Positions 39,850 to 52,058 of a stretch of DNA of 64,000 nt are shown one piece after another. Numbering within the stretch: position 1 is the first letter of the stretch; each line of letters begins with the position of its first letter. The notes beneath the pieces were generated by a model, which saw nothing but the letters and a program-made list of their open reading frames with translations, was not told the origin of the DNA and searched no databases. The stretch comes from Stramonita haemastoma (Eukaryota; Mollusca; Gastropoda; Neogastropoda; Muricidae), in assembly GCA_030674155.1 (NCBI GenBank), contig CM060324.1, positions 52,508,456 to 52,572,455 on the forward strand. Direction: 5' to 3'. Position numbers and translations under genes: made by a program.

Positions 39850-39993
39850 TTCAAAACAGTCATACACACAAACTTCTCTTTTAGTGTGCAATTTTAATCT
39901 CACAGTGATTCCCGAGTGGGATGAGCGAATCAGCATGTGCATTCTGGGTGACTCCCAGAGTGTTTAGCTAGGGAATGCACAACAACAACAACA
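39850..39993 (+). repeat. dispersed SINE-like repeat (family 5)
   Basis: gtcatacacacaaacttctc, gtgcaattttaatctcacag, tgattcccgagtgggatgag, cattctgggtgactcccaga and an acaacaacaac tail, matching the minus strand of 19803-19985. Confidence 0.75.
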
Positions 39994-42900
39994 TCTGTGA
40001 CAAGCAATGATTATGATCTAGGTGTTTAATTTACCAAGATTTAAGCTGTCCCATTAAATAAAGTACACAAGGCATAGCTGTTCACATATGATATGTAATG
40101 TAAATATGCAACAAATAGCCCACTTTTTTTTTTTTTAGGCATTGGGGGCAGGGACACTGTCATCCTTTCTTTTTTTTCAGTTTTCAGGCCTAGGGGCCCC
40201 CTCTCCCCCCCCCCTCTTTTTTTTTTTTTTTTTAAAATGAAATCCAGGAAAAAACAGTTTTATTTTTACTCTTATCTTTTATTATTGTTACTTGTGTGTG
40301 TGTGTTTATGTTTAAAATTACAACAGGCAAAAAGATAGTTACCCCTCAAAACCATTTTGAGCACGATCAAACATGTATATCTTTGGAATCATAGGATGAA
40401 GACTCCTACATCCTTTGCTTATGATTCAACCCCCAAGGTTACTTGGCTGTAAACAGTTACCTGCTGTCCTTAGGGACTGGATGAAAAGATTGATGAAACA
40501 GTTAAGGCGAGATCTTTACTCTTCTTATGCTGGCCCAGTAGTGAGTAGCTAAAGTTTTGAGTCTCAGATAGCTCATTCATATAAATATTGATGCCACTTT
40601 TTTTATCTTAAATTTTTTTTCCTGTTACATATAGAGGTAGTAACTTGTGTAACGGCTTTCTATTATATCATATATCATATTATTATATGATGTTATTTGG
40701 TGAAGAAAAAGATTTGCTTGGTATTTCTGGGTTGGTAGCTTATGGTTTTCTTTCACTAATAAGCCGTTTTCTCATTTTCTTTTTTAAAAATAAATTTTAA
40801 AAGGGTTTTGGTGGCATGGTATGGGAACATTGCTGTGTGCACTTGTTACCTTTTCTCTTAACCAAACCATACAAAAGTGGCTTTTATGTTTCTACTGATA
40901 AGTTCTCCCTGCTTATTTCCTGGATTCATTGTTTATTTGGGATGAACTTTATTTTAACAGTTTAGAACATGGATATTTCCAGATTAGTTTTTCTGGAAGT
41001 TGGAGTGAAGTGGGAATAGCTGCGTGTAATAGGATAGGTAAATATTGGTAAATATAACATGCAGGTTTTATCTTCCCCTGCCCACCTGCTTTTCTCTCCT
41101 CCTCCTAAATTATGATTTCTGAAGTTTTATTAAAAAAAAATATATATATATATATACAGACAGCGACAGAATGTTGTGATGACGTACCTTTGTGTTTTTC
41201 CTTTGAGAAATAAACCAGTCAAAAAATGTATTTTTCTTTGTAAAGCATGGATGTGGAAGAGATAAATGCCATAATGTCATGTTAATACGTTGGATTAGAA
41301 AACTTGTCAGAATGGGTCATGCCAAAGTGGAACATTCTCTGACATGCTTCAAGAAGTTAGTCCATGCAGTCGTTAAGATCATTATCAAAACTTCAAACAA
41401 CAAAATTATTCTGTTGCCAACATTTTTGCCTTGGAAGCATCCTGCCCCCAGATAGTATACATCATAATTTATGATAGCTTGCTTGTCTACAAACATTTTT
41501 TATAAAGGAACAAAAAGGTGTAGGGGGTAGGGTGGTGTGAAAGGTATGGCTGATTAGGCTCCTGGTAAAGCTTGTATTAATGTATTTTTATGTGTTTGTG
41601 TGTGTGTGTGCTCATGCTTTGAACTCTCCGAACATTATCTTCATCCATCTTTTTGACCCGTGTATTGTTTCTGTCTGATATCAAGTGTGAAGCATTGTGT
41701 ACTTATTGCAAGATGATAGTGCAATAGTAGTTTGACTTTAGCCTTATGATTAATGCACTTTGGTCAGTGATGTAGAAGTGACCATTATGTGCACCGCCCT
41801 TCTAGTCAGCCTCACAAAGTGCACCTCTGCATGCTTATACATGTATCCAAACCAAAAAAAAAAATGTTTACTTGGTGGAATGTTGAGTGTTGTACAGAGA
41901 CAACCTTTAATTCTGTTTTAGCTCTTTTTCTGCCAGATGGTCTTTGTGTTGGTATGAGCTGAAAGTTTTGATTGTTACACGTTGAAAGATGATCCCTTAG
42001 ATTTGCATTTTCTGTTCAGTAAACATTCTGTTTTCTTTAGTTTTTTAAAGTTCTGCTTTTTTGTTGGTTTTAAAAGGGTCATACAGATGTCGCAAGATCC
42101 TAATGTTAAACTTTAAAGATTAGTAACTATGTAATAAGACCACCTGATGAAAACAAACTTTGGGACAGCAGAAGCTTGTTTCCCTGTAATTATCTTCTTG
42201 GCAGACTAACTCACACCTGGCTTTTTTTTTTTTTTTTTTAAATAAAATTTTTTTGTTGGTATGAGCTTAGGAGCTTTAATCAAGGACAACGTTCATTATG
42301 ATTTTACTTCCAGATGAGCTACAAAGTTTGGGCTGAGAAAATAAGATACAGCATGTTGAACATTGCAAGAATAGTGACACAATCCTGCTGATGGCAGTTT
42401 GAAAAATTTCATTCGAATTTGCCATAGTTCTATACTGAAAAAGATGCAATTGCTGGAATGGATTTGTAGTAGCATGTTTGAAAATTAACTTTCATATCTG
42501 TGTATATTTAACCCTTCTGGAAATGCTTTGTCCCCTGGATATGGTGAAATGACTAAGGGACAGATGTAATATTTTCCCTTTTCTCTTTCTAGCTTTTTTT
42601 TTTCCTTCAGAGAGTCCATACAGTAACTGTTTCCTCAGGATAATATGGCAGTTAACTGTAATTCACAGTTGCGCACAAGTAATATTAAAGCAGGTATCCT
42701 TTAGAATCGAGGGAAAAGTCTGACATAGAAATGACCCAAGGTTTTATATCTGGAAGATACAGTGCATTGAGACAGTCTCGATGTTTCATAGTATGGTCCT
42801 TTTAACTGTTTTTCTTTCTGATTTTATATTTTGTCTGAAAATAATTGATGAATTACTAAATGTTGTCAGTTTTCGTTGACTTTTTGAAATTTGAGTTTTT

Positions 42901-43804
42901 TTAACTTTTGGAAAGTGTGTGTGTTTGCGTGCGCGCGTGTGTGTGTGTATGTGTACTGCATGCATGCATGTGTGCGCAAGTTTTTAAACTAGGAAAAACC
43001 TGTGGACTTTTAAGATTGAAACTGGTTTATAAAAAAAATGAGAGGAAATAAACAATGGTATGAATATGTTGAAATTGAGAGGAGATTAACACAAAGCGGA
43101 TGTGAGGAAATATGTGCACATAACAACAGCTAACTACAGTAAAGCAAAGAGTGAAGTGTAAAACTGAATAAAAAGATTGTTCCAACCTAGAAAGACCTTT
43201 AGTAAGTGATGGTTTGTGAATGAAGTTGTAACATATTTTGTTAATTTTGTCTGTTAAGGATTTCATATGTGTATGAATAAGCAACTTTTTTAATCATTAT
43301 TGATTGTACCAAATGTGTTACTTCTTTATATATTAATTGTACTGAATGTGTCACTTTATTATATTAACTGCTTTTTTTACGTGACAACTTTTGAAACATT
43401 TACTTGTTACAAATACACATAGCTGAAAATGGTTTGGTTTTTTTTTTTGGTCATTCTAAAATGTCAGTCACTTTGTCTTACAGTTGAGAGGACTTATTTT
43501 GACACTAAAATGTAATTTTAGAATCTTGTATACTTGACTCTGACAGAGAAATGTGTCTGTAAAGAAGCTACTTTTATTTTTTGATCACTGTGATACTGTT
43601 TATCAATGCTGTCTTTATCATACAAAGACAGTAACTTTGAAAGTTGTAAAAAAAAAAAAAAAGAAAAAAAAAAAAGACTTTGAAAGTCATACCATTTACA
43701 CAAAAACGAATCTGTTCTTAAATTGATGACTTAAAAAAACCCCACAAAAAAAGTGTCACAAAATGAATGCTGGATGATGAAATTTATGTTTGTTGGCCCT
43801 GCAG

Positions 43805-43916
43805 ACATGATGGTGAACATGGGTACAACCGGAAAGAGATTGAGGACTCCTTACGACTGCAGAAGTACGACGACATCCATGCCTGTTACTTGTTGCTGGG
43901 TAGACGGTCAACAGAA
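43805..43916 (+). CDS. MARK: MARK exon 12: UBA domain, one base short (residues 330-367)
   Basis: 112 nt between a ctgcag acceptor and a gtgagt donor. From the exon 11 phase it begins DMMVNMG; then, after a one-base shift at the GGG run 43821-43823, YNRKEIEDSLRLQKYDDIHA followed by CYLLLGRRSTE. These two parts are the conserved MARK UBA domain (MGY motif and TYLLLGRK-like end). Read as given, the frame reaches a stop at the end of the exon. With one more G the exon is 113 nt and exits at phase 0, as exon 13 requires. I take it as a real exon with an assembly error; a true frameshift cannot be excluded. Confidence 0.88.
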
Positions 43917-44451
43917 GTGAGTGTAAGCATGGTTTGATTTCCTTTTAACACTTCCCAGCTTCGGCTTTTTTGTCTCCCTGTCTAGTGAATGCTGGAGTTT
44001 TGGAGGAGGGGGTGGGGGGTGTTTGTGTTTGTTTTGTTAGAGAAGTTTTGATATGCGTAAACTGGTAGGGATGATCATAAACGTATGGAGTTGTTTCCTT
44101 GCCATAATGAATCCCATATTGTTTAGATCACAGTAGTCCCAAAACTGGAATAATAAAAAAAAAATTTATTTAAAAAACCTTAAATTTTTTTTAGGGTCTT
44201 TGTTTCACCTTTAACATTGCATCAAGGTGTCAACCAAAAGAGGGAAAAAGGAAAAGGTGAACAAATAATTATCAAAAGCAAAGCAAAATCACATTTTGAA
44301 AATCTCCACTTTGTCCTAAAAATCCTTCAAACTTTAAGCAGTAAGCAGTAGGTACAGCCTGCCTTCCTCTCCACTGCAGTCTCTTTTAAATACAGGCATC
44401 CATTGTTTGTGGAGTGTTTATATGCACAAAAGTAATGGTAGATAATCTTTA

Positions 44452-44670
44452 TATGTATGTCCAACCCCCCCCCCCCCCCCTTTTTTTTAAAATTTTAAAA
44501 TGTATGTCCACCCCCTTCTTTTTTTTTTTTTTTTATATGTACACCCCTACCTTTTTTTAATTTTTTATATGTATGGCCCCCCCCCCCCTTTGATCTGTAT
44601 GTCCAAACACTCCTTCCCCTTCTTGATATGCATTTCCTCCCCCCCCCCCCCCCCCCCCCCCCCCCCTTCC
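44452..44670. repeat. C-run/T-run minisatellite in intron 12
   Basis: Repeated tatatgtatgtcca-like phrases alternate with runs of C and T, ending in a C run at about 44639-44666. Confidence 0.75.
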
Positions 44671-44679
44671 CCTCAAGAA

Positions 44680-46690
44680 TGTGATACAGTGTTTCAAATG
44701 TTTAATTCAAGAGACTGGCCTGTTGATGCCAAGTAAATAAACAAAGAGCTAAGCCTGGGAGCTACCTGTGTGTTGCTGTAACGTGGTGGTCGTTGTTAAG
44801 TGGACAGACTTGACAGAAATAAGAACTCCCCCCCCCCCCCCCCACAAATCTAGAGACTTCTTGTGGATTGCTGTGTGCCTACCATTTTTGGTAAATGACC
44901 AGATGCTCAGAACAAGGTCAAAGCCTCCCCCACCCCCCTCCCCAGTGCTTTGTTTAGATGTATGTAATTAAAGTCCTGAACTGAATATATTTATGTAGGT
45001 TAAATGCTGATATGAGTGTCCTCACCTTCTCCTGTCCTTCACCCTGTGAGCCCCCAATGCACTAACTGCACATCACAAAACAAATGAATATGTTAAATTG
45101 GGTCAAACTCAACAACCTTTCTTGATAAAGTTATGGGGTACCTGTTTAACGTTCTCAGTCTTGACTGGGTTTTTATCTAATTAATTGCCATAATTTGGGG
45201 TCTTTTTAAAATTTAATCTGTGTTGATGTTAAGCCATGGGCTGAACAGTTAAAAAATCATATCTAGATACTTTTGGACCGAGTTTGCTGCAGTTGAATGT
45301 TTTAAACCAGTTAGTGACGAGAAAACCACTTACCGACCCCACATACATGCCTGGATATTTACAGTTCATTCTGCACAGCGGCCAAAGATTTTTTTATAAA
45401 GACTACATTTTTAGGCGAAAATTGAATTAGTCCAGAATATTTTGAAGTTTTAGAAATTGCCATGTTTAGTGTATTTGTAGTACTTTCCAAGACATGCTTA
45501 ATTAAGACACCAGAATAAAGTTGTCATGTGCATGCACATGTGTGACTCAGTCTCAAAACACTGCTACAATTATTCTAGTTATCACTCTCTTCCTAAAATT
45601 TAGAAGACCCCCCTCCCTCCCCCCTTTCCTCCACACACGTGTACATCTGTCCCTTACCCTGCACCAACTCATAGGCTGGTACAAACACGGTACCCCCTCA
45701 AAACTATGGTGCTGATAAAATAATGCAACTGAAACAACATGAAAGCCAAAGGTTTAAAAAATTTGGCCTTATTGAAATAGAAAAAAATTGCAAAGTTATG
45801 CTTAACTGTGTTTAACTGAGGGTGCTTTGACAAAAATGCCCATGCTCACTTAGGGTAAAATGTCTAAAAGCATTTGCCAAGAATTGGCAATCTTTGGAGA
45901 TCTAAATAAAGACATTTCTGTGAGTCTTACATCAAATCTCATGAAAATTAGAATAGAGAGACTTTCTACTATGCCTTTCTCTTGTATTCAGCCTGGTTAA
46001 TTCTTTTGTTAAATTTTTATGAAAAAGTAAAGGGTATGATTCACATGAAGTTTGTCAATTCAGTACATTAAAGTGAACAGAAAGTACCAACACCAACGAA
46101 TTCCAGTGTATTAACTGAAAAAAAATCTGAGAATGAAAATGTAACAAAAGTTGTCAGAAAGAAGGAAAAAATCCTGGATGACCTGAATAAAGGAACGTAG
46201 ATAAGCCTAAAAGCAAGGGAGGATTGAGCAAAATGCTGGCTAGAATCGAATAAAACCAAGTTTGTTTAAAGAGTCATTGCTTTAAAGTGAAGTGCAGACT
46301 TCCACTTTGCTTTGAATCGTCTGCATCTTACATGTCTGACCATTAGTTCTTTGTTGTTGGGTTGTTTGGGGTTTTTTTAATATTTTTTTTTTTGAAAAAG
46401 ATTCTCTCCTTGCATGGGTTTTAAATCCCCACTTACCTCTCTGTCTTGCCTTTGTTTAGCAATGTTATGATTGTGTGAAAACTGAATGAATAAGGTGAAT
46501 TTACTGACTGATGAGTAACTTGATGATTCCATTTGTTCAATGATTTATATATTTGATTTTTAAATTTGCAATTTTTGATATGTATGTTTGTGTCATGTTA
46601 GTGAGAGTGATGTACAGAAAAATGTGCGGAATAGTTGCATAAAGCAAACAAGCAGTACATTTTGAGAATAGTGTTCTTGCATATTTTTTG
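44680..46690. other. intron 12 body, no feature recognised
   Basis: AT-rich intron with a C run near 44828-44843. Confidence 0.55.
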
Positions 46691-46696
46691 CTGGGT

Positions 46697-46698
<2 letters not shown>

Positions 46699-46765
<67 letters not shown>
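46699..46765. repeat. CA microsatellite in intron 12
   Basis: Perfect CA repeats. Confidence 0.96.
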
Positions 46766-46766
<1 letters not shown>

Positions 46767-47503
46767 CTGCACATGCATCTATCTACAAGTAACATATTTG
46801 CACATTGACCAGCTTGCATGCATACTTTGATACTTTCACACATGTTTGTAGCATAAATTGAACTGAAAATAATTGAGTTTAAAAGACATGCATACATTTT
46901 AATGGCAAAATGTCATTTTCATCAATTGTTAAAAAGTTTGTTGGTCTAGTTTTAAAGTGGATTTTTTCTTATTGTGCTCTCTTTAGAACTGGAGGCTTTA
47001 ATAGTTACAGATTTTTAAAGAATGAAAAACTGTAGATTAAAAAAATATATTATTACTTAGATTTTTTTTGTTTCTTATTTTCTTTTCCTTTTTAACACGT
47101 TTCTGCTTACTAGTGTATAAGAAGATTGAATAGTGTGTGTGTGTGTGTGTGTGTTTTGCTTGTGGATGAGTGTACGTGCTACAAGAGAAACTCTTTTTTT
47201 TATAGAATACTAACTTTTAACAGATTTTTTTTAACAAGATAGTCCATGCTATAATTTTAACAATTTGATCCTATCTCTAAAAGAAAAAAATTTTGGTTTT
47301 TAACAAAAACAATCCTCTGTCGATGCTTGGAAGTGTAGCTAGTGCGTGTGTTGATTGATTGATTGATTGATTGATGAATTAATTAATAACTGAATTAACC
47401 ATGATGCTGTTTTGATTTTGTGTCTTTTCTGCTTGAACTCCTGCTGATGACTAACGGTAGCGTCTCTGCCACTGACCAATTAACACCTCTTTCCCTTTGC
47501 CAG

Positions 47504-47693
47504 TTGGAAGGCAGTGACCGGTCAGGTAGCAACTTGTCGTTACAACAGATCCGGATGACCTCGGGGCAGCGCCCCCACAGCGACAGCAGCTCCACCAGCC
47601 AGTCGCCCAACAAGGTGATTCGCTCCCAGTCAGCCACCAGCAGCTCCGGCTCCCAGAAGCCCCGTAGGTTCAGCCATGGGAACGAAAGCAACG
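47504..47693 (+). CDS. MARK: MARK exon 13: start of Ser/Thr-rich spacer (residues 368-431)
   Basis: 190 nt, phase 0 to 1, beginning LEGSDRSGSNLSLQQIRMTS and later NKVIRSQSATSSSGSQKPRR followed by FSHGNESN. It matches the start of the MARK spacer (SNLSLAKVR-like and KPRRFS/KQRRYS-like blocks). Acceptor is ctttgccag, donor gtagta. GC content and codon third positions are higher than the surrounding intron. Confidence 0.92.
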
Positions 47694-47944
47694 GTAGTAA
47701 CAAACGTTGGTGTTTTTAGTGATGGGGCATCACTGTTTTTTGCTTGCTTTCTCTTTTTTTTTTTTTTTTTAGAGTTAAGGTTTTTTTTGTGTGATTTGTT
47801 GTCAGGGTTTTTTTTTTTTTCATGTTAGTTTTGGATTGATTGATTGATTGTTTTTATTTTTGGTTTGCTTTGAAGTTGTGGTGCGTTGAGTTGTGTTGTG
47901 TTGTTTTATTATACGGTTTAGGTATGAATTGTGTTTTTAGAATT

Positions 47945-48294
47945 CAGATTTACTCTTCCGTGTGTTTCCGTGAGTGAAATTATCCATTGAGAAGTGTTGT
48001 CAGAAAGTAGGTCAGTGAATGACCTTTACATTGATACCATGAAAGGGGCGTTAGGAAAATGGCCGCGAGCTTGACAATTTCAAAACTGATGTGATTTTCG
48101 CATTTTTGGGCCACATGTACTCAAATTTCACTCCACCCATGTCAGAAAAAGATTTTTATTTGGTATGAAATAGGTCAAAACAAACAAAATGAGTGACAGA
48201 AATGCAAAGATGACACATTGCTTGACCCAATATAACCATAATCCCAGAATAGATTTTTAAAAGATTTTTTTGAACATGCATGCTGCGGTCCCCT
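47945..48294 (-). mobile_element. diverged inverted fragment of the inner TTAA element
   Basis: Read on the minus strand this matches the left about 350 bases of the element at 22591: terminal GGGGACCGC next to TTAA, then gggattatggtt, cactcattttgtttgttttg, tgtggcccaaaaa and aatttcactcacggaaacac in the same order. In intron 13. It supports the inner element as a dispersed family. Confidence 0.8.
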
Positions 48295-49116
48295 TTAAAT
48301 CAGTTTTATTTGTACAGGAGATACAGTACACTGTCAGAATGATATTATGAGTACAAACTGACCAACGCACATACACTCTCTCTCTTTTCTATTTGTCAGT
48401 GTGTGGAAGAAATGTGTGTTTCTAGATTTTAAAATATGTTTTCTATATATTTGTATGCTATATCTGGGGATCCAGATCAGGAGTTCGTAGGACATAAATG
48501 TCTTGGGTTTTTTTTTTCATGTTTTCTTCTAAGTCAATGTACACTACCTCTGTGCTAGCATGGTTTTGTGGAAGTTTATATCCCATTTGCCTTTGAAGTT
48601 GGTATTGGTAAATCATGGAAACTTAACACTTCAACAAAGGTCTTCTGTAAACCCAGGGCTTAAGTGACAGAGCAGCTCACTTCTCCTGTTTTAAGAAATG
48701 AGATTCTGGTGCCTTTTAGGCTGATTATCAGTTTGTCAAAGAAAGAATCTCAGATATAGGACAGCTCGTTTTCCTCTTTACTTTTCCAGTAGCTTGGTTT
48801 AAAACCTGTTTTGGGGATGCTAGAGGGAGTAGTTAGTCTCAGAAGTATGACCCAAATATTGCCAGAGCGAAATCTGTGTAAAATTCTTTGGTGACTGCAG
48901 ATGGGATATTCTGTAGTAAAGACCATTCATAGTGCTAGACCTGATGACTGAATTTTCAGTCCGAGGATGCGTGATCCCAAGAGTGTGGGCATTGTTTTTT
49001 TAAAGCTTTTCTGTTCGTAGTATCTTACACAGAGACATTTTTTCATAACGTGGTGTGTGTGTTTTTTTTAATCCTAAAAAGAGGCCCACCAAAGCAGTCA
49101 CAGAAAAAGAGATAAA

Positions 49117-49746
49117 ACATATTTGGCATATAAAGTTGGTTCTGTCTCATATTTGGCATATAAAGTTGGTTCTGTCTCATATTTGGCATATAAAGTTGGT
49201 TCTGTCTCATTTTTGGCATATAAAGTTTGGTTCTGTCTCATATTTGGCAATAAAGTTGGTTCTGTCTCAATATTTGGCATATAAAGTTGGTTCTGTCTCA
49301 TATTGCATATAAAGTTGGTTCTGTCTCATATTTGGCATATAAGTTGGTTCTGTCTCATATTTGCAATAAAGTTGGTTCTGTCTCATATTGGCATATAAAG
49401 TTGGTTCTGTCTCATATTTGGCATATAAAGTTGGTTCTGTCTCATATTTGGCATATAAAGTTGGTTCTGTCTCATATTTGGCATATAAAGTTGGTTCTGT
49501 CTCATATTTGGCATATAAAGTTGGTTCTGTCTCATATTTGGCATATAAAGTTGGTTCTGTCTCATATTTGGCATATAAAGTTGGTTCTGTCTCATATTTG
49601 GCATATAAAGTTGGTTCTGTCTCATATTTGGCATATAAAGTTGGTTCTGTCTCATATTTGGCATATAAAGTTTGTTTTGTCTCATATTTGGCATATAAAG
49701 TTGGTTCTGTCTCATATTTGGCATATAAGTTTGGTTCTGTCCCATG
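49117..49746. repeat. 30-bp minisatellite, about 21 units
   Basis: Unit tttggcatataaagttggtt followed by ctgtctcata. The units from 49391 to 49720 are nearly identical. Units before that carry single-base indels (in the cata/ttggc parts), and the last unit is altered. In intron 13. Open reading frames through it on both strands (for example ETEPTLYAKY on the minus strand) are a by-product of a period divisible by three. Confidence 0.95.
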
Positions 49747-49749
49747 TGC

Positions 49750-51699
49750 TGGCACAGAAGAATTGTATTTATTTTGATTTTTCTGCATGTTGATAATGGC
49801 AGGGCTTTTGTGTGTTTTTATCTGTGTGCTATGATCGTTGGCCAGTGATGTGCATGTGGTTGTCATTGTAGCAAACAGTGATAAACTTGGAAAAGGATGG
49901 CTTCTGTTTCTGCAGCATGGAAAAGTGTGTCAGGTGGCTGCGCTTTATGTCAGTGTTTGGCTTTGTTCATGTATGTGTTTGTCACCACGATGAGAAGTGT
50001 TGCTGTTGTATGGGACAAAAAGTGCTGTGTGGAGCTATGTGGAAGTGAAAGTTCATACTTGTGATTTGTATCGTCTGTTTAAAAAAAAAATGTTTTGTTT
50101 GTTTGACTTATTCAAAATCAAAAGTACAAGTCCCATTGGCTAAATTTTCTCTGTATTTGCTCATATCTGCTGCCTGAAGCATTGTGTATACTGTCCAATG
50201 AAGGGTAATGGAACCAGCTGTGGGGTTCTGCTTGAGAAATTTTTTCATGTTTCCTTGTGTGTGCATTATGTACGTCATACAAGGAAGATTATTGCAAGTG
50301 GGAAGTAATCAGACTTGTGTGAGGTCACCTGTGTAATAAAGTCACACAAGTAGTGTAAAGTTTTCACTCTTCATACAATGTCTGTGAAGTAGACTTTGGA
50401 CTGGGCAAACAGTGTAACGGAAATAATGCACAATATGAAAGCATAAGCTTACGTGCTATAAGTTTATATTAATAGATTTAAAGACGCAGATGTTGTTATT
50501 GGTATCGACTTTGTTTGGCAAGCTATCCCTGTGCAAACTGTCTTTTCTGTTTTATGGTCTTGTTAGTACCCTGCATAGTGAAGAATTTGAAAGGAAGCCA
50601 GATAGCTATCAGAACTATTCAGTTTACACATTGAATCGAATTAACTCCCAAGTCAAACTGTCTTACTAAACTAACTCTCTCTGAGATAATGTTGATACAA
50701 CAGCAGCTGTGATGACCTCAATTTACAGGAAGATAGATAAACTTAGTCTGTTCTTTAAAAGGCATCATCAGTAGCTCTTTGTTGATGTTTCATTCCAAAT
50801 TAAAGTATATTAATTTCAGCCCTCAGAAGTAAGAGAGATGTGTAGAAAGATGCAAATCAACATGTTTTAATACTTATATTAATTCAGTCTGTCAGTTAAC
50901 ACAGGTAGGTTGTACTCATCCACTCTTTGTTTGCTCTGTTCTTAAAGGAAAGAAAAAAGCCGATATATGCATTCCAGACTCCATACTTCTTGACTTAATG
51001 ATTCATTATCAAAAGATATGCTCGTTGTTTTTAAAAAAAAAAAAAAAAATGTAGTTTCGTGATCTCAGAGTTTCTGGGCTGTAGCATTGTAAGATGTTGA
51101 CATTTTTATCATCAGGGTAAATGGGTGTTGGAGGAAGGTGATCAGTTACCTACTCCCATTTTGCCTTTTTAGCAGATAGATGCCTTCTCCTTCTTTCTTG
51201 TTAATCACTCTGTCAGCTATTATTGTTTGTTATATGACCAAAAATCGTATAGCCCACATGGGTTTTGCCTGTCACTCATATTATGTCTGTAGCCTTAGCC
51301 TCTTGTCTCTGTTGACTTGTTAATCGTTATATTATTCAGGGGAGTTGTTTGCTTTGTTCATAGTTGGAAAGGAGTTTGTTTTGGAGGGAGGAAAGATAAA
51401 GAAATAGAGGGGCATGAACAGAGGGGAAATTAAACTTGACACAATCATAAAGTTAACAGCATTAAAAAAAAACACCCCAAAACATCCAAGTTTATTGATT
51501 CATTTAGTAAAGAAAATTTATGTTGCTCTCAATTCCTTAAATCATCATGAAAACTAATATCGCTCTCAATTCCTTACTTACGCATGATTTTCAAGAAAAC
51601 TAACATCGCTCTCAGTATCCTTACTGAACGCATGACACTCCCGATTTTGAGCGGTGACAATGCACGGATAACAATACATAGACTTGGCCACTGACACAG
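49750..51699. other. intron 13 remainder, no feature recognised
   Basis: AT-rich intron. A local duplication near 51520-51615 repeats aaaactaa(t/c)atcgctctca. Confidence 0.55.
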
Positions 51700-51860
51700 G
51701 TGCGGGCAGTGCCACGGGCTCCTCTTCCTCCTCCTCCTCGGCTCAAGGCTCCACGCGGCGGCAGAACACCATCGACACCTCCACCACCAAGGAGAGCGCT
51801 CTGACCGCGCGCATGGGCAAGACCTCGTCTGGCGGATCGGTGTCGGCAGAATCACCTAAG
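51700..51860 (+). CDS. MARK: MARK exon 14: spacer with RRQNT motif (residues 431-484)
   Basis: 161 nt, phase 1 to 0. It reads GAGSATG, seven serines, AQGSTRRQNTIDTSTTKES, then ALTARMGKTSSGGSVSAESP and K. TRRQNT corresponds to the TRRNT-like block of the vertebrate spacer. Donor is gtagga. The acceptor (cactgacacag) has almost no pyrimidine tract, which hints at regulated use. Confidence 0.88.
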
Positions 51861-52025
51861 GTAGGAGGACCGGGGTTCATTTCGCTTTTGTTGTGTGTTA
51901 GGAGGTGGAAGAGGTTTTTATTTTGTATTTTCGTTAGATTTTTGTGTTTTGTATACGTGTTTGTGTGCGTTGAAGGTTGTCTGTCTTTGTATATTTATGT
52001 TATATATATATATATCAGTGTTGTG

Positions 52026-52058
<33 letters not shown>

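Larger units (their letters stand above)
36780..43804. other. intron 11, about 7 kb, few features
   Basis: The longest exon-free stretch within the gene. It holds a TG array (38941-39020), a family 5 repeat (39850-39993), and T and A runs. I see no conserved coding block. Confidence 0.6.

Noticed and set aside
47395..47703. Minus-strand frame opposite exon 13
   Set aside because: Shadow of the GC-rich coding exon. The plus strand carries the conserved MARK spacer sequence and splice sites.
49117..49746. CRISPR array
   Set aside because: Units are contiguous with no spacers, and the window is plainly animal DNA.
49267..49866. 199-residue minus-strand frame with repeated ETEPTLYAKY
   Set aside because: The 30-base period is divisible by three, so all frames free of stops in one unit stay open. 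There is no sign of a gene around it.
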